This document shows, piece after piece, positions 31,037 through 38,927 of a stretch of DNA of 41,704 nt. Source of the DNA: JASBSR01 sp963847575. Lineage in GTDB: Bacteria; Pseudomonadota; Gammaproteobacteria; SZUA-229. Every line of letters starts with the position of its first letter. Position 1 is the first letter of the stretch. Location of the stretch: contig CAWKAL010000054.1 of the NCBI GenBank assembly GCA_963847575.1, forward strand, positions 1 to 41,704, given 5' to 3'. A program made the translations under genes and the position numbers. The notes beneath the pieces are model-generated. The model was not told the DNA's origin. It searched no databases and saw only the letters and a program-made list of their open reading frames with translations.

Positions 31037-32542
31037 ATGAGTGATGCAAAGAGTGAAGCGCCACAATTATTAATTGGTGGCTATTCAGGCACGCCACTGC
31101 GCATGACAGCGCGCATGGCAAACCGTCATGGTTTGATTGCGGGTGCGACCGGTACTGGTAAAACGGTGACCTTGCAGATCCTGGCAGAAAACTTTTCGCG
31201 CATGGGTGTGCCGGTGTTTCTCGCTGACATCAAGGGCGACCTCTCCGGTCTCGCACAACCCGGTAAACCGCATCCGAAAATTGATGAGCGGGTGCAGAAA
31301 ATTCCGGTGGAAAATTTCCAGTTACGGGCTTCACCGGTGGTGTTCTGGGACCTGTTCGGCAAGCAGGGGCATCCCTTGCGCACCACCATTTCAGAAATGG
31401 GGCCGCTGCTGTTATCGAACCTGCTGGATTTGAATGACACCCAGACCGGTGTGCTGTATGCGTGTTTCAAATTTGCCGACGACAACGGCATGTTGTTACT
31501 GGATTTTAAAGACCTGCGCTCGATGTTGTCATGGATGGCGGAAAACGCTTCTGAATTAAAAACCGATTATGGCAATATTTCATCTGCCAGCATCGGCGCC
31601 ATCCAGCGCGATTTACTGGTACTGGAAGAACAGGGTGCGGAATTCTTTTTCAACGAGCCGGCAGTCAAACTCGAAGACCTGATGCGTACGGATTTTTCCG
31701 GGAACGGCGTCATCAACGTGATGGATGCGACCAAACTGGTGCAGACCTCTCCGCGTTTGTACGCCACGTTTTTGCTCTGGTTGCTGGCCGAGCTGTTTGA
31801 AAACCTGCCCGAGGTGGGCGATGCCGACCGGCCGAAGTTCGTCATGTTTTTTGATGAAGCGCATTTGTTGTTCGACGATGCACCGGGTGCACTGATCGAC
31901 AAGATCGAACAGGTGGTGCGGCTGATACGCTCAAAAGGTGTCGGGGTGTATTTCGTTACCCAGAGCCCGCTCGATGTGCCGGAAGATGTGCTCGGCCAGC
32001 TCGGCATGCGCATTCAGCATGCGCTGCGCGCGTTCACCCCCAAGGACCAGAAGGCAGTCAGAACCGCGGCGCAAACTTTCAGGCAAAACCCCGAACTCGA
32101 TACCGCCACGGTGATTACCGAGCTGGGCCTGGGTGAAGCGCTGGTGTCAGTGCTGGATGAAAAAGGCAAACCGACCATGGTGCAGCAGGTATTGATCTGT
32201 CCGCCGGAATCACGCATCGGTCCGCTTACCGATGATGAACGTAAAGAACAGTTAGCACGCTCGCCTTACAAGGGGCGTTATGACGAAGTCGTGGACCGCG
32301 AATCGGCCTACGAAATGCTGAAGAAAAAAGCCGAAGAAATGGCTGCCGCACAGGCCAAAGCCGAGGCTGAAGCCACTAAAGAAAAGCAGGCGCAGAAGGA
32401 AGAAAAAGCGTCTGCGCGTCGCAGCACCCGGCAGTCGCCGATGGAAGCGATGGTAAAAAGTGCGGCACGCAGTATTGGCAGCCAGCTCGGTCGGCAGATT
32501 TTGCGCGGTGTGCTCGGTTCGATATTTGGTGGTAAAAAATAA
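31037..32542 (+). CDS. yjgR: HerA-like ATPase, DUF853 family (YjgR)
   Basis: HerA/FtsK-superfamily ATPase of about 501 residues related to E. coli YjgR, function not established. The Walker A motif is GLIAGATGTGKTVTLQ (landmark GATGTGKT), and Walker B is FVMFFDEAHLLFDDAP. FLADIKGDLSGLAQPG is a family signature. An Arg-finger-like HALRAFTPKDQKAVRTAA segment follows. The C-terminal region (residues about 420-465) is a Lys/Ala/Glu-rich coil (KAEAEATKEKQAQKEE). The ATG at 31037 has GGAG nine bases upstream; a TTG at 31031 is less likely. Confidence 0.9.
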   Translation: MSDAKSEAPQLLIGGYSGTPLRMTARMANRHGLIAGATGTGKTVTLQILAENFSRMGVPVFLADIKGDLSGLAQPGKPHPKIDERVQKIPVENFQLRASPVVFWDLFGKQGHPLRTTISEMGPLLLSNLLDLNDTQTGVLYACFKFADDNGMLLLDFKDLRSMLSWMAENASELKTDYGNISSASIGAIQRDLLVLEEQGAEFFFNEPAVKLEDLMRTDFSGNGVINVMDATKLVQTSPRLYATFLLWLLAELFENLPEVGDADRPKFVMFFDEAHLLFDDAPGALIDKIEQVVRLIRSKGVGVYFVTQSPLDVPEDVLGQLGMRIQHALRAFTPKDQKAVRTAAQTFRQNPELDTATVITELGLGEALVSVLDEKGKPTMVQQVLICPPESRIGPLTDDERKEQLARSPYKGRYDEVVDRESAYEMLKKKAEEMAAAQAKAEAEATKEKQAQKEEKASARRSTRQSPMEAMVKSAARSIGSQLGRQILRGVLGSIFGGKK

Positions 32543-32569
32543 GTGGTAACAAGCACAGTTGGTAAACAT

Positions 32570-32597
32570 AACAAAGCCCCGCACGCGGGGCTTTGTT
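32570..32597. terminator. Bidirectional terminator between yjgR and the porin gene
   Basis: An 11-bp stem (AACAAAGCCCC with GGGGCTTTGTT) closes a six-base loop, 28 bases after the yjgR stop. The T/A-rich feet suit both orientations, and the porin gene is convergent. Confidence 0.85.
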
Positions 32598-32707
32598 ATC
32601 TAGCATAAAAAAGAAGGAGGCAGCCTTGCCTGGCGGCACTCCTGCAACTGACCATGTTGTTACCCTGTCAGTCTCATCACCAGTGAAATTGTGTTTTGCA
32701 TTCGTTG

Positions 32708-33877
32708 TTAGAAACTCAGTTTTGCAGTGAACTGCAACCGGTCCATGTTGCCGTCAGCGCCGTTTTCGAGTTCACGCGTTGCATGTGCCAGTTCGCCACC
32801 AAAGCTCAGCCCGGGCACCGGGCTGTAGAACAGGTTGACGCGGACACTGTTGGTGCTTTCGGTTGCGCCTGTACCGGTCAGCGTGGTGTCATTATCGATA
32901 GCGATTGCTGAGTAGTTGATGTTGCTGCGCCATTCATCGTTCCAGAAATGGCGATAGCCGACATAAAATGCAGTCGAGTCGATGGCTTCAAGTTTTCCAT
33001 TCGCATCCAGTACCGCGCCATTGGCAACATTGAGCGCAATGTAGCGGCCCATGCCGCTGCCGGTGTTGACGCCGAAACGCACATCGTCCTTGCCCAGCAT
33101 TAATTTGCCGGAAACACTCAGGCCGTACGATGCAATCGAGTCATCGATACCCGCACCGTCGTTATAGGTCAACTGGCGTGCCAGTGCGGCGACCACCAGC
33201 GACAGGTTGTCCTGCTTGTGGTTATAGCGCACGACAAAGTCCGGCAGTTCATTGTCATCCGCGGTAATACGTGTGCCGCCGCCATTGGGGGTTACCGTGG
33301 TTTCAGGATTCTCAGCTGAAAACTGCCAGTTGCCGCTGGTATAACGTACCTGCGCCTGGCGCACGAAAATACCGAAGTCTGTATTACCGATGAAGTCAGC
33401 GGTTTCGGGCAGGGCGCCCACGTTCTGGAAAGTAGACCATGTCTGCCCGAACAACCAGTTGTCATAACTCAGGTAGGCGTGGCGCATACGTGGTGAGTAC
33501 GAGTTAGTAATGCGTTCGTCACCATTGGGTGTGGCGAGAAAGTCGAGTTCGATAAATGTTTTCAGTGTGTGGCCATCGACCTTGCTGTCAGTACCAAGAT
33601 TGAACCTTGTCTGGCGCGCATGCATATCAATCGTGGTGTTTTCTTCAGTGCCGCCGACAGGGGTCAGTGAAGGCAGGTAAAAGTCGCGTCCAATGTTGCC
33701 TGAGGGCAATGTGCCATCGCTATAGCTGCTGGCCATGGCGTCAAGTTTTACAAAGCCGCCGATCTTGAACGTGGTGTTACCAACAGTGCCAATGGTTGCC
33801 GCATGTGCCGACACAGCAGTCAGCAGTACTCCGACTGTCAGTCCTCCAGTAAACAGTATTTTATTATTGGATGTCAT
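32708..33877 (-). CDS. DcaP-like outer-membrane porin
   Basis: Predicted trimeric porin of the DcaP-like family (389 residues), which moves small organic acids across the outer membrane. A signal peptide ends near SAHAA (residue 27). The barrel begins FKIGGFVKLDAMAS, then has HARQTRFNLGTDSKVDG, YLSYDNWLFGQTWSTFQNV and ENPETTV. The C-terminal residue is Phe in FTAKLSF, the BAM signal. GAGGAG precedes the ATG. A box in its upstream region shares an exact 10-mer with the symporter operator. The DcaP assignment is from the HARQTRF and LFGQTWSTF motifs. Confidence 0.87.
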   Translation of the reverse strand: MTSNNKILFTGGLTVGVLLTAVSAHAATIGTVGNTTFKIGGFVKLDAMASSYSDGTLPSGNIGRDFYLPSLTPVGGTEENTTIDMHARQTRFNLGTDSKVDGHTLKTFIELDFLATPNGDERITNSYSPRMRHAYLSYDNWLFGQTWSTFQNVGALPETADFIGNTDFGIFVRQAQVRYTSGNWQFSAENPETTVTPNGGGTRITADDNELPDFVVRYNHKQDNLSLVVAALARQLTYNDGAGIDDSIASYGLSVSGKLMLGKDDVRFGVNTGSGMGRYIALNVANGAVLDANGKLEAIDSTAFYVGYRHFWNDEWRSNINYSAIAIDNDTTLTGTGATESTNSVRVNLFYSPVPGLSFGGELAHATRELENGADGNMDRLQFTAKLSF

Positions 33878-34270
33878 TTAGCAGCTCTCCTCATGTTTGT
33901 TATTCATCAAGATTCGTCGCTGCTGGTTTTCAGTACCATTAGATGATGGTCTAAGTTCTACTAAAGTCGTAGAGCAGACGATGGTCTAATTGTTTTGCCT
34001 CGCAGCTGCGTCAACTATGCTGAATCAGACTATTTGATTGATGGATTCAACATGAGTGGCCCGGTTTTTTGCAGTGCTTCGCTATACCCGGTATTCAATA
34101 ATTATAATCAACTGATTTGTTGCAATCACGTTGTAGCTGTGGAAAGTGCCGCTGCTATGGGTATTGAACACTTTTGCGCCCGGCAGGCGCGTGTTGCCGG
34201 TTCGAACGGGCAGACATCGAAAACCACAAGCGTTTAAGTTATGATGCACTCTGCACCGGGGGAATTCCTT
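33878..34270. other. Divergent intergenic region between porin and crbR
   Basis: It holds porin upstream elements to about 34000, including the shared box at 33945-33989, and then about 270 bases before crbR. An 80-codon open frame at 33995-34237 has no ribosome binding site and no familiar motif, so I do not call it. I saw no clear sigma-70 promoter for crbR other than a possible TATGAT at 34240-34245. Confidence 0.6.
33945..33989. promoter_or_regulatory. Candidate operator upstream of the porin gene
   Basis: GATGGTCTAA occurs twice in the same orientation (33945-33954 and 33980-33989, 35 bases apart), with ACTAAAGTCGTAG between them at 33960-33972. The 10-mer ACTAAAGTCG is exactly shared with the palindrome upstream of the symporter. 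It lies 70 to 110 bases before the porin start codon. CrbR is the suggested ligand, an inference. Confidence 0.55.
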
Positions 34271-34921
34271 ATGTATCACTTCCATGTTGCGGATGATCAC
34301 CCGCTGTTCAGAAATGCGCTTCTGGAAGTTATCAAGCGGCATTATCCTGACTCGATTGTTTCGCAGTCGGTGGACCTCGACAGTACGATTCGTGATCTGG
34401 AAAAAAATGCTGAAACTGACCTGCTGCTGCTGGATTTACATATGCCGGGCAGCCAGGACCTGTTTGGCCTGATTACAGTGCGTGAAAAATTCCCCGGCAT
34501 TCCCGTTGCCATTATCTCCGCAAGCGAAGAGTCGAGTACCATCAGTCGCGCCATGGGGCACGGGGCCTGTGGCTATATTCCCAAGTCGTGTTCACCGCAA
34601 ATCATACAGCAGGCAATACACAGCCTGCTCGAAGGCAACCTCTGGGTGCCGGACGATTATCGCAACAACCTGACACCGGTCAGTACTGAAGAAAAAGACC
34701 TTGCTGCAAAAATTGCCACACTCACACCGCAGCAATACCGTGTGCTGTGTTTTCTTCGCGAAGGCTGGTTAAACAAGCAAATCGGTTATGAGCTGGGTGT
34801 CACTGAAGCGACTATCAAGGCGCATATTACTGCAATTTTTCGCAAGCTCGGTACTACCAACCGTACCCAGGCAGTTATTATGCTCAGCAAGATGTCATTA
34901 CAGGATAGTCCGATGGCGTGA
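34271..34921 (+). CDS. crbR: CrbR-type response regulator (LuxR family)
   Basis: Receiver plus LuxR-type helix-turn-helix protein of 216 residues. The acidic pocket is VADDHPLFRNAL, the phosphoacceptor is Asp 55 in LLLLDLHMPG, and the Lys is in CGYIPKSCS. The DNA-binding domain is LTPQQYRVLCFLREGWLNKQIGYELGVTEATIKAHI (landmarks LTPQQYRVL and NKQIGYELGVTEATIK). It is encoded beside CrbS, its expected partner; CrbSR activates acetyl-CoA synthetase and acetate uptake genes in Vibrio and Pseudomonas. The ATG at 34271 follows GGGGGAA. Confidence 0.88.
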   Translation: MYHFHVADDHPLFRNALLEVIKRHYPDSIVSQSVDLDSTIRDLEKNAETDLLLLDLHMPGSQDLFGLITVREKFPGIPVAIISASEESSTISRAMGHGACGYIPKSCSPQIIQQAIHSLLEGNLWVPDDYRNNLTPVSTEEKDLAAKIATLTPQQYRVLCFLREGWLNKQIGYELGVTEATIKAHITAIFRKLGTTNRTQAVIMLSKMSLQDSPMA

Positions 34922-34983
34922 GCTTGATTAACAATTCGCTATGAAGTATTCGCGATGAAATGAAAGTTCGCGGCAGGAATATC

Positions 34984-37900
34984 TCAACCATTCTTTTTTT
35001 GTAAATACCTGTCGAGTAATGCGCGTAATTTTCCCGGCTTAACCGGCTTACGCAGAAAGTCGTAGCCGTGTCCCGCTATCAGGGTCGACAGCTCCTCGTC
35101 CGGTGCTGCAGACACCACGCAAACTGGAATCTCTCCCCATTGCTTACGCAGGGCCTGCGCGAGCTGTATGCCGTTGCTGTTGGGGCCAAGCTGATAGTCC
35201 ATCAGGATAACGTCGGGCGCCGGATGCGTTTGCGCGTATGCCACCGCGGCTTCGAAACTAAACGCACTCGCAAGCTTGCAGCCCCAGTTATCCATTAGTG
35301 TGCCGAGTGCGTGAATATTATGTTCGTCATCATCGACGTAAAAAATAGTTAATGCTTCCAGCCCGGTGCTGATGCCAGTGGCATGCGTCTCCTTCTGTTG
35401 CCGTGTGCCGGCTTCACACATCGGCACACACACAGAGAAAAGACTGCCACGTCCGTCTTTTGAGTGAACATGAATTTTATGTCCCAGCAGGCGTGAGAAC
35501 CGCCAGGCGACACTGAGCCCCAGTCCCGCGCCTTCGACATTTGTCAGGTTGCCGACGCGATAAAAATCTTCAAAAATGCGTTGCTGGTGTGCCTCAGAAA
35601 TACCTGGCCCGGTGTCATACACGCAAATTTCGATTTGCCTGCCGCGGCGGCGGCAGCCCAGCAAAATCTTTCCGGTGGTGGTGTATTTCACTGCATTTGA
35701 CAGGAAGTTCTGCAATATACGCCGCAAATATTTTGGATCTGATTCGGTCCAGAGTCTTGTATCCTGCCAGTGAAAGCTGACATCACTATTGGTCTGCACC
35801 CAGAAATCGATGGCCAGTGGTTCGAGTATATCGTGGAGCGCAAAGCGACTATGCGCTGGCGTCAGCGAGCCGGTGTCGAGGCGCGCAATTTCCAGCAGGT
35901 TGGAAATAATCAGTTCGGCGGAGCGGATTGCGCTTTGCAGATGATGCAGGCTTGCGGTGAGCTCGGCATCATCGCTGGGTTTTTCCAGTAATGCGCTGGC
36001 ATACAAATTGGCCGCGTTCAATGGCTGCAAAATATCGTGGCTGGCGAGTGCGAGGAACTGGGTTTTACTGGCATTGGCTTTTTCTGCAATAGATTTCGCC
36101 TTGATTAATTCGGCCTCGGTGTCACCACGCTTGCGCACTTCTTCGCGCAATGACTGGTTGATGGTTTCAATTTCACGGGTGCGTTCACGCACACGTTCTT
36201 CGAGATTGAGATTGGCTTTTTCGAGTTCATTCTGTGTATTAATGAATTCGCTGATGTCGTCATAGGTAGTGACATATCCGCCGTTCGGCAAAGGCCGTCC
36301 CTTGATCTCGATCATGCCCTGGTTGTGTTTTCGCACCACGCGATAGGCTTTGCCGGCAACCAGGTGACTGAGGCGGTTTTGAACATGTTCTTCCACCGAG
36401 CCGGCACCCAGCATGCCGCGTTCGGCATTGAAACGCACCAGGTCTGCCACCGGGCGACCCACTGACAACATGCCTTTGGGGTAATTAAACATTTGCTCAT
36501 AACGCCGGTTCCACGCCACGATATTTAAATCGGCGTTGACTACGCTGATTGCAGACGAAATACTTTCGAACGATGCAAATAGCATGTCCTGGTTAAACTG
36601 CAGGGTGCGCGTGGTTTCTTCAAAAATATTGACCACATCTTCGACACCCAGGCTTTCGCCACTGCTCAGGCTGGTCAGCATGGCGCGTGCAGACGCAACA
36701 CCGACAACACCGGCGAGCGCCTGTTCTGCAGTATCCAGCAGGGCCGGGCTTACCAGCACCAGTTCAGGGCGTTGTTCGTTTGCCAGCAGGCGGCTGGTCG
36801 CGGACTCACCCAGGAACTGGGTCAGCATGGCGGTCAGGTCGGTTTTCTTTATTTGTAATCCCTGGGTGCCGTCAAGTTGTCTTGCGCGCTCGCGATTGAC
36901 AAAAGCGACGGCCTGGATGCGGTCAGCGAGCCGGGTTTTGTCCAGCACGGAAACAAAATAAAACACGGCGATATTGGCGACAAGACTGACGACAACACCG
37001 CGCGTATAAGCGTCGCTAAAACCCAGGCCGAATATATTCTGCGGCCTGAGTGACTCGATACCAAACACGCCGTGTAACATCAGTTGTGGATCAATAAAGC
37101 CGGCATTACTCAGCATGGGTATCATCAGCGTGATAAACCACAGCAGGGTACCGCAGCTGAGGCCCGCAAAAAGCCCCCAGGCGTTTCCGCGCGGCCAGTA
37201 AAGTCCGAACACGATTGCAGGTGCAAGCTGGACAGCAAGTGCAAATGCAATCAAACCGATTTCGGTGAGTGCCACGTTTTCCGCAAGGCTGTGCTGGTAA
37301 AACCAGGCCATCACCGCTACTGCAATAACCGTCAGGCGCCGGGTCAGGATCAGCGCGCGCGAGTAATCCGGTACAGCATTGTGGGGTTTATGTTTCCTGA
37401 TGAGCAAGGGCAGTATCACATCATTGCTCAGCATCTGGCTCAGGGTGACCGAGGCAACAATAATCATCGCGGTGGCCGCGGAAAACCCGCCGATAAAAGC
37501 GAGCAGCGCAAGCGCTTTATTATCGTTACCCAGCGGTAGGGCGAGCACGTAACTGTCACTTGGCACATCGGTGCCGGCGAGCACCTGGTTGCCTACCCAG
37601 GCGATGACAAATATCGCGGTGGCAATCAATACCAGGTAGAGGCTGAATCCGTGGCGCGCAAATTTCAGATGCTGTTCACTGATGCATTCCACAAAGGTGA
37701 CATGAAACATGCGCGGCAGACAGATAATGGACGCGGCTGAAATCAGTGTGAGCACCCAGAACGAGGGCGTTAAGGTGGTTTGCTGGAATACCCTGTTTGC
37801 ATGATTGCTGGTTTCAGCCGGATCAAATCCGTGAGAAAGCCCGAGCGCAAATATCGCAATCGCAATCAGTGCAATGAGCTTGACCAGTGACTCGAATGCA

Positions 37901-38466
37901 ATCGCCGCCATGATGCCTGAATGATAGCTGGACACATCGAGCCGGTTTGCACCAAAAATCAAGGTGAACAACACCATTGCTGCCGTCACCAGCATAGTCA
38001 CGTCCTGGCTGGCGAAGGCTGAACTGTCAACGCTATACAGAATGGTATCGCTGACAGCTTTAAGTTGCAGTGCAATATACGGCACTGTAGCCGCCAGCAT
38101 AATCAGCGTGACCACCGCGGCCACGGACTGGCGTTTGCCATAGCGCGAGGCAATGAAATCGGCGATGGAATGTATGTTTTCCTGGCGGCAGACGCTGGCG
38201 ATGCGTTGCAGCAGGGGGAAGCCAAGCGTGAAAAGCAGCACCGGCCCCAGCAGGATCGGCAGGTAGTACCAGCCGCGCGAGGCCGCGGTGCCGACCAGTC
38301 CATAAAACGTCCACGAGGTGCAATACACGCCGAGCGCCAGCGTATATACCAGCGGGTGCCGTGCCCAGCCGGTCATGCTGAAACGGCGGCGGTCACCAAT
38401 GCGTGCAATCCAGAACAGCAGCGCCAGGTAAGCAACAATGCTGATGATTAGTGTGACGGGTGACAA
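34984..38466 (-). CDS. crbS: CrbS-type hybrid histidine kinase with a solute-symporter-like sensor
   Basis: Sensor kinase of 1160 residues. Residues 1 to about 500 form a sodium/solute-symporter-like membrane domain (landmarks WTFYGLVGTAASRGWYYLP split as FYGLVGTAAS, and YSRALILTRRLTVIAV). A PAS domain follows (about 620-740), then a coiled coil and a HisKA box ASHDILQPLNAA with His at about 810. An HATPase has NFLSNAVKYT and DTGPGISE, and a receiver ends the protein with Asp at about 1090 in ILMDYQL. In CrbS the transporter-like domain couples acetate or a similar signal to CrbR. The symporter gene is divergent from it. Confidence 0.92.
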   Translation of the reverse strand: MSPVTLIISIVAYLALLFWIARIGDRRRFSMTGWARHPLVYTLALGVYCTSWTFYGLVGTAASRGWYYLPILLGPVLLFTLGFPLLQRIASVCRQENIHSIADFIASRYGKRQSVAAVVTLIMLAATVPYIALQLKAVSDTILYSVDSSAFASQDVTMLVTAAMVLFTLIFGANRLDVSSYHSGIMAAIAFESLVKLIALIAIAIFALGLSHGFDPAETSNHANRVFQQTTLTPSFWVLTLISAASIICLPRMFHVTFVECISEQHLKFARHGFSLYLVLIATAIFVIAWVGNQVLAGTDVPSDSYVLALPLGNDNKALALLAFIGGFSAATAMIIVASVTLSQMLSNDVILPLLIRKHKPHNAVPDYSRALILTRRLTVIAVAVMAWFYQHSLAENVALTEIGLIAFALAVQLAPAIVFGLYWPRGNAWGLFAGLSCGTLLWFITLMIPMLSNAGFIDPQLMLHGVFGIESLRPQNIFGLGFSDAYTRGVVVSLVANIAVFYFVSVLDKTRLADRIQAVAFVNRERARQLDGTQGLQIKKTDLTAMLTQFLGESATSRLLANEQRPELVLVSPALLDTAEQALAGVVGVASARAMLTSLSSGESLGVEDVVNIFEETTRTLQFNQDMLFASFESISSAISVVNADLNIVAWNRRYEQMFNYPKGMLSVGRPVADLVRFNAERGMLGAGSVEEHVQNRLSHLVAGKAYRVVRKHNQGMIEIKGRPLPNGGYVTTYDDISEFINTQNELEKANLNLEERVRERTREIETINQSLREEVRKRGDTEAELIKAKSIAEKANASKTQFLALASHDILQPLNAANLYASALLEKPSDDAELTASLHHLQSAIRSAELIISNLLEIARLDTGSLTPAHSRFALHDILEPLAIDFWVQTNSDVSFHWQDTRLWTESDPKYLRRILQNFLSNAVKYTTTGKILLGCRRRGRQIEICVYDTGPGISEAHQQRIFEDFYRVGNLTNVEGAGLGLSVAWRFSRLLGHKIHVHSKDGRGSLFSVCVPMCEAGTRQQKETHATGISTGLEALTIFYVDDDEHNIHALGTLMDNWGCKLASAFSFEAAVAYAQTHPAPDVILMDYQLGPNSNGIQLAQALRKQWGEIPVCVVSAAPDEELSTLIAGHGYDFLRKPVKPGKLRALLDRYLQKKNG

Positions 38467-38559
38467 ACTGCCTCTCCCATGGTTTCGGCTACTTTAAGGT
38501 ACTTTGCGCCTGAAAACATCTGCCGGCTTCATCCTTTGTGCCGCGGTCATTCTAATCAT

Positions 38560-38592
38560 CTACGACCTTAGTCTACCTCTAGACTAAAGTCG
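38560..38592. promoter_or_regulatory. Palindromic operator upstream of the symporter genes
   Basis: TTAGTCTA-CCTC-TAGACTAA (38568-38587) is a perfect 8-bp inverted repeat. Extending outwards to CGAC and GTCG the arms reach 13 bases with one mismatch. It lies 66 bases before the DUF4212 gene start and about 95 before the crbS start. Part of it (ACTAAAGTCG) is repeated upstream of the porin. A CrbR operator is the simplest reading. Confidence 0.72.
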
Positions 38593-38652
38593 CGACGTGC
38601 TTGCAGGGTGCGCCTGTTACATTTTTGCATCGAAAAATTTCGGAGGGGGAGC

Positions 38653-38916
38653 ATGGCTGAATTTAATCAAGAACAACGAAATGCATACTGGAAAGCCAAC
38701 TTGAGGCTGATGCTGATATTACTCAGCGTCTGGTTTACGATTTCGTATCTCTGCGGCATTGTGTTTGTCGAGGAACTCAACGTGATACGCCTGGGCGGGT
38801 ACAAGCTGGGATTCTGGTTTGCGCAGCAGGGTTCCATGTACGGTTTCGTTGCGATCATTTTTATTTACGCGCGTCGCATGGCCGTACTCGATCGTAAATT
38901 CGATCTACACGAATAG
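38653..38916 (+). CDS. DUF4212 small membrane subunit of a sodium/solute symporter
   Basis: Two-helix membrane protein of 87 residues (LMLILLSVWFTISYLCGIVFV and GSMYGFVAIIFIYARRMAVL). It matches DUF4212, encoded just upstream of VC_2705-type symporters and presumed to be their small subunit. The ATG at 38653 has GGAGGGGG just upstream; the longer frame from 38608 does not. The symporter begins 11 bases after the stop. It is divergent from crbS, as in Vibrio and Pseudomonas. Confidence 0.92.
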   Translation: MAEFNQEQRNAYWKANLRLMLILLSVWFTISYLCGIVFVEELNVIRLGGYKLGFWFAQQGSMYGFVAIIFIYARRMAVLDRKFDLHE

Positions 38917-38927
38917 GGGCGGGGATC

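Noticed and set aside
33995..34237. 80-codon open frame upstream of crbR
   Set aside because: No ribosome binding site, no familiar motif, and unremarkable composition; it overlaps the porin/crbR intergenic region.
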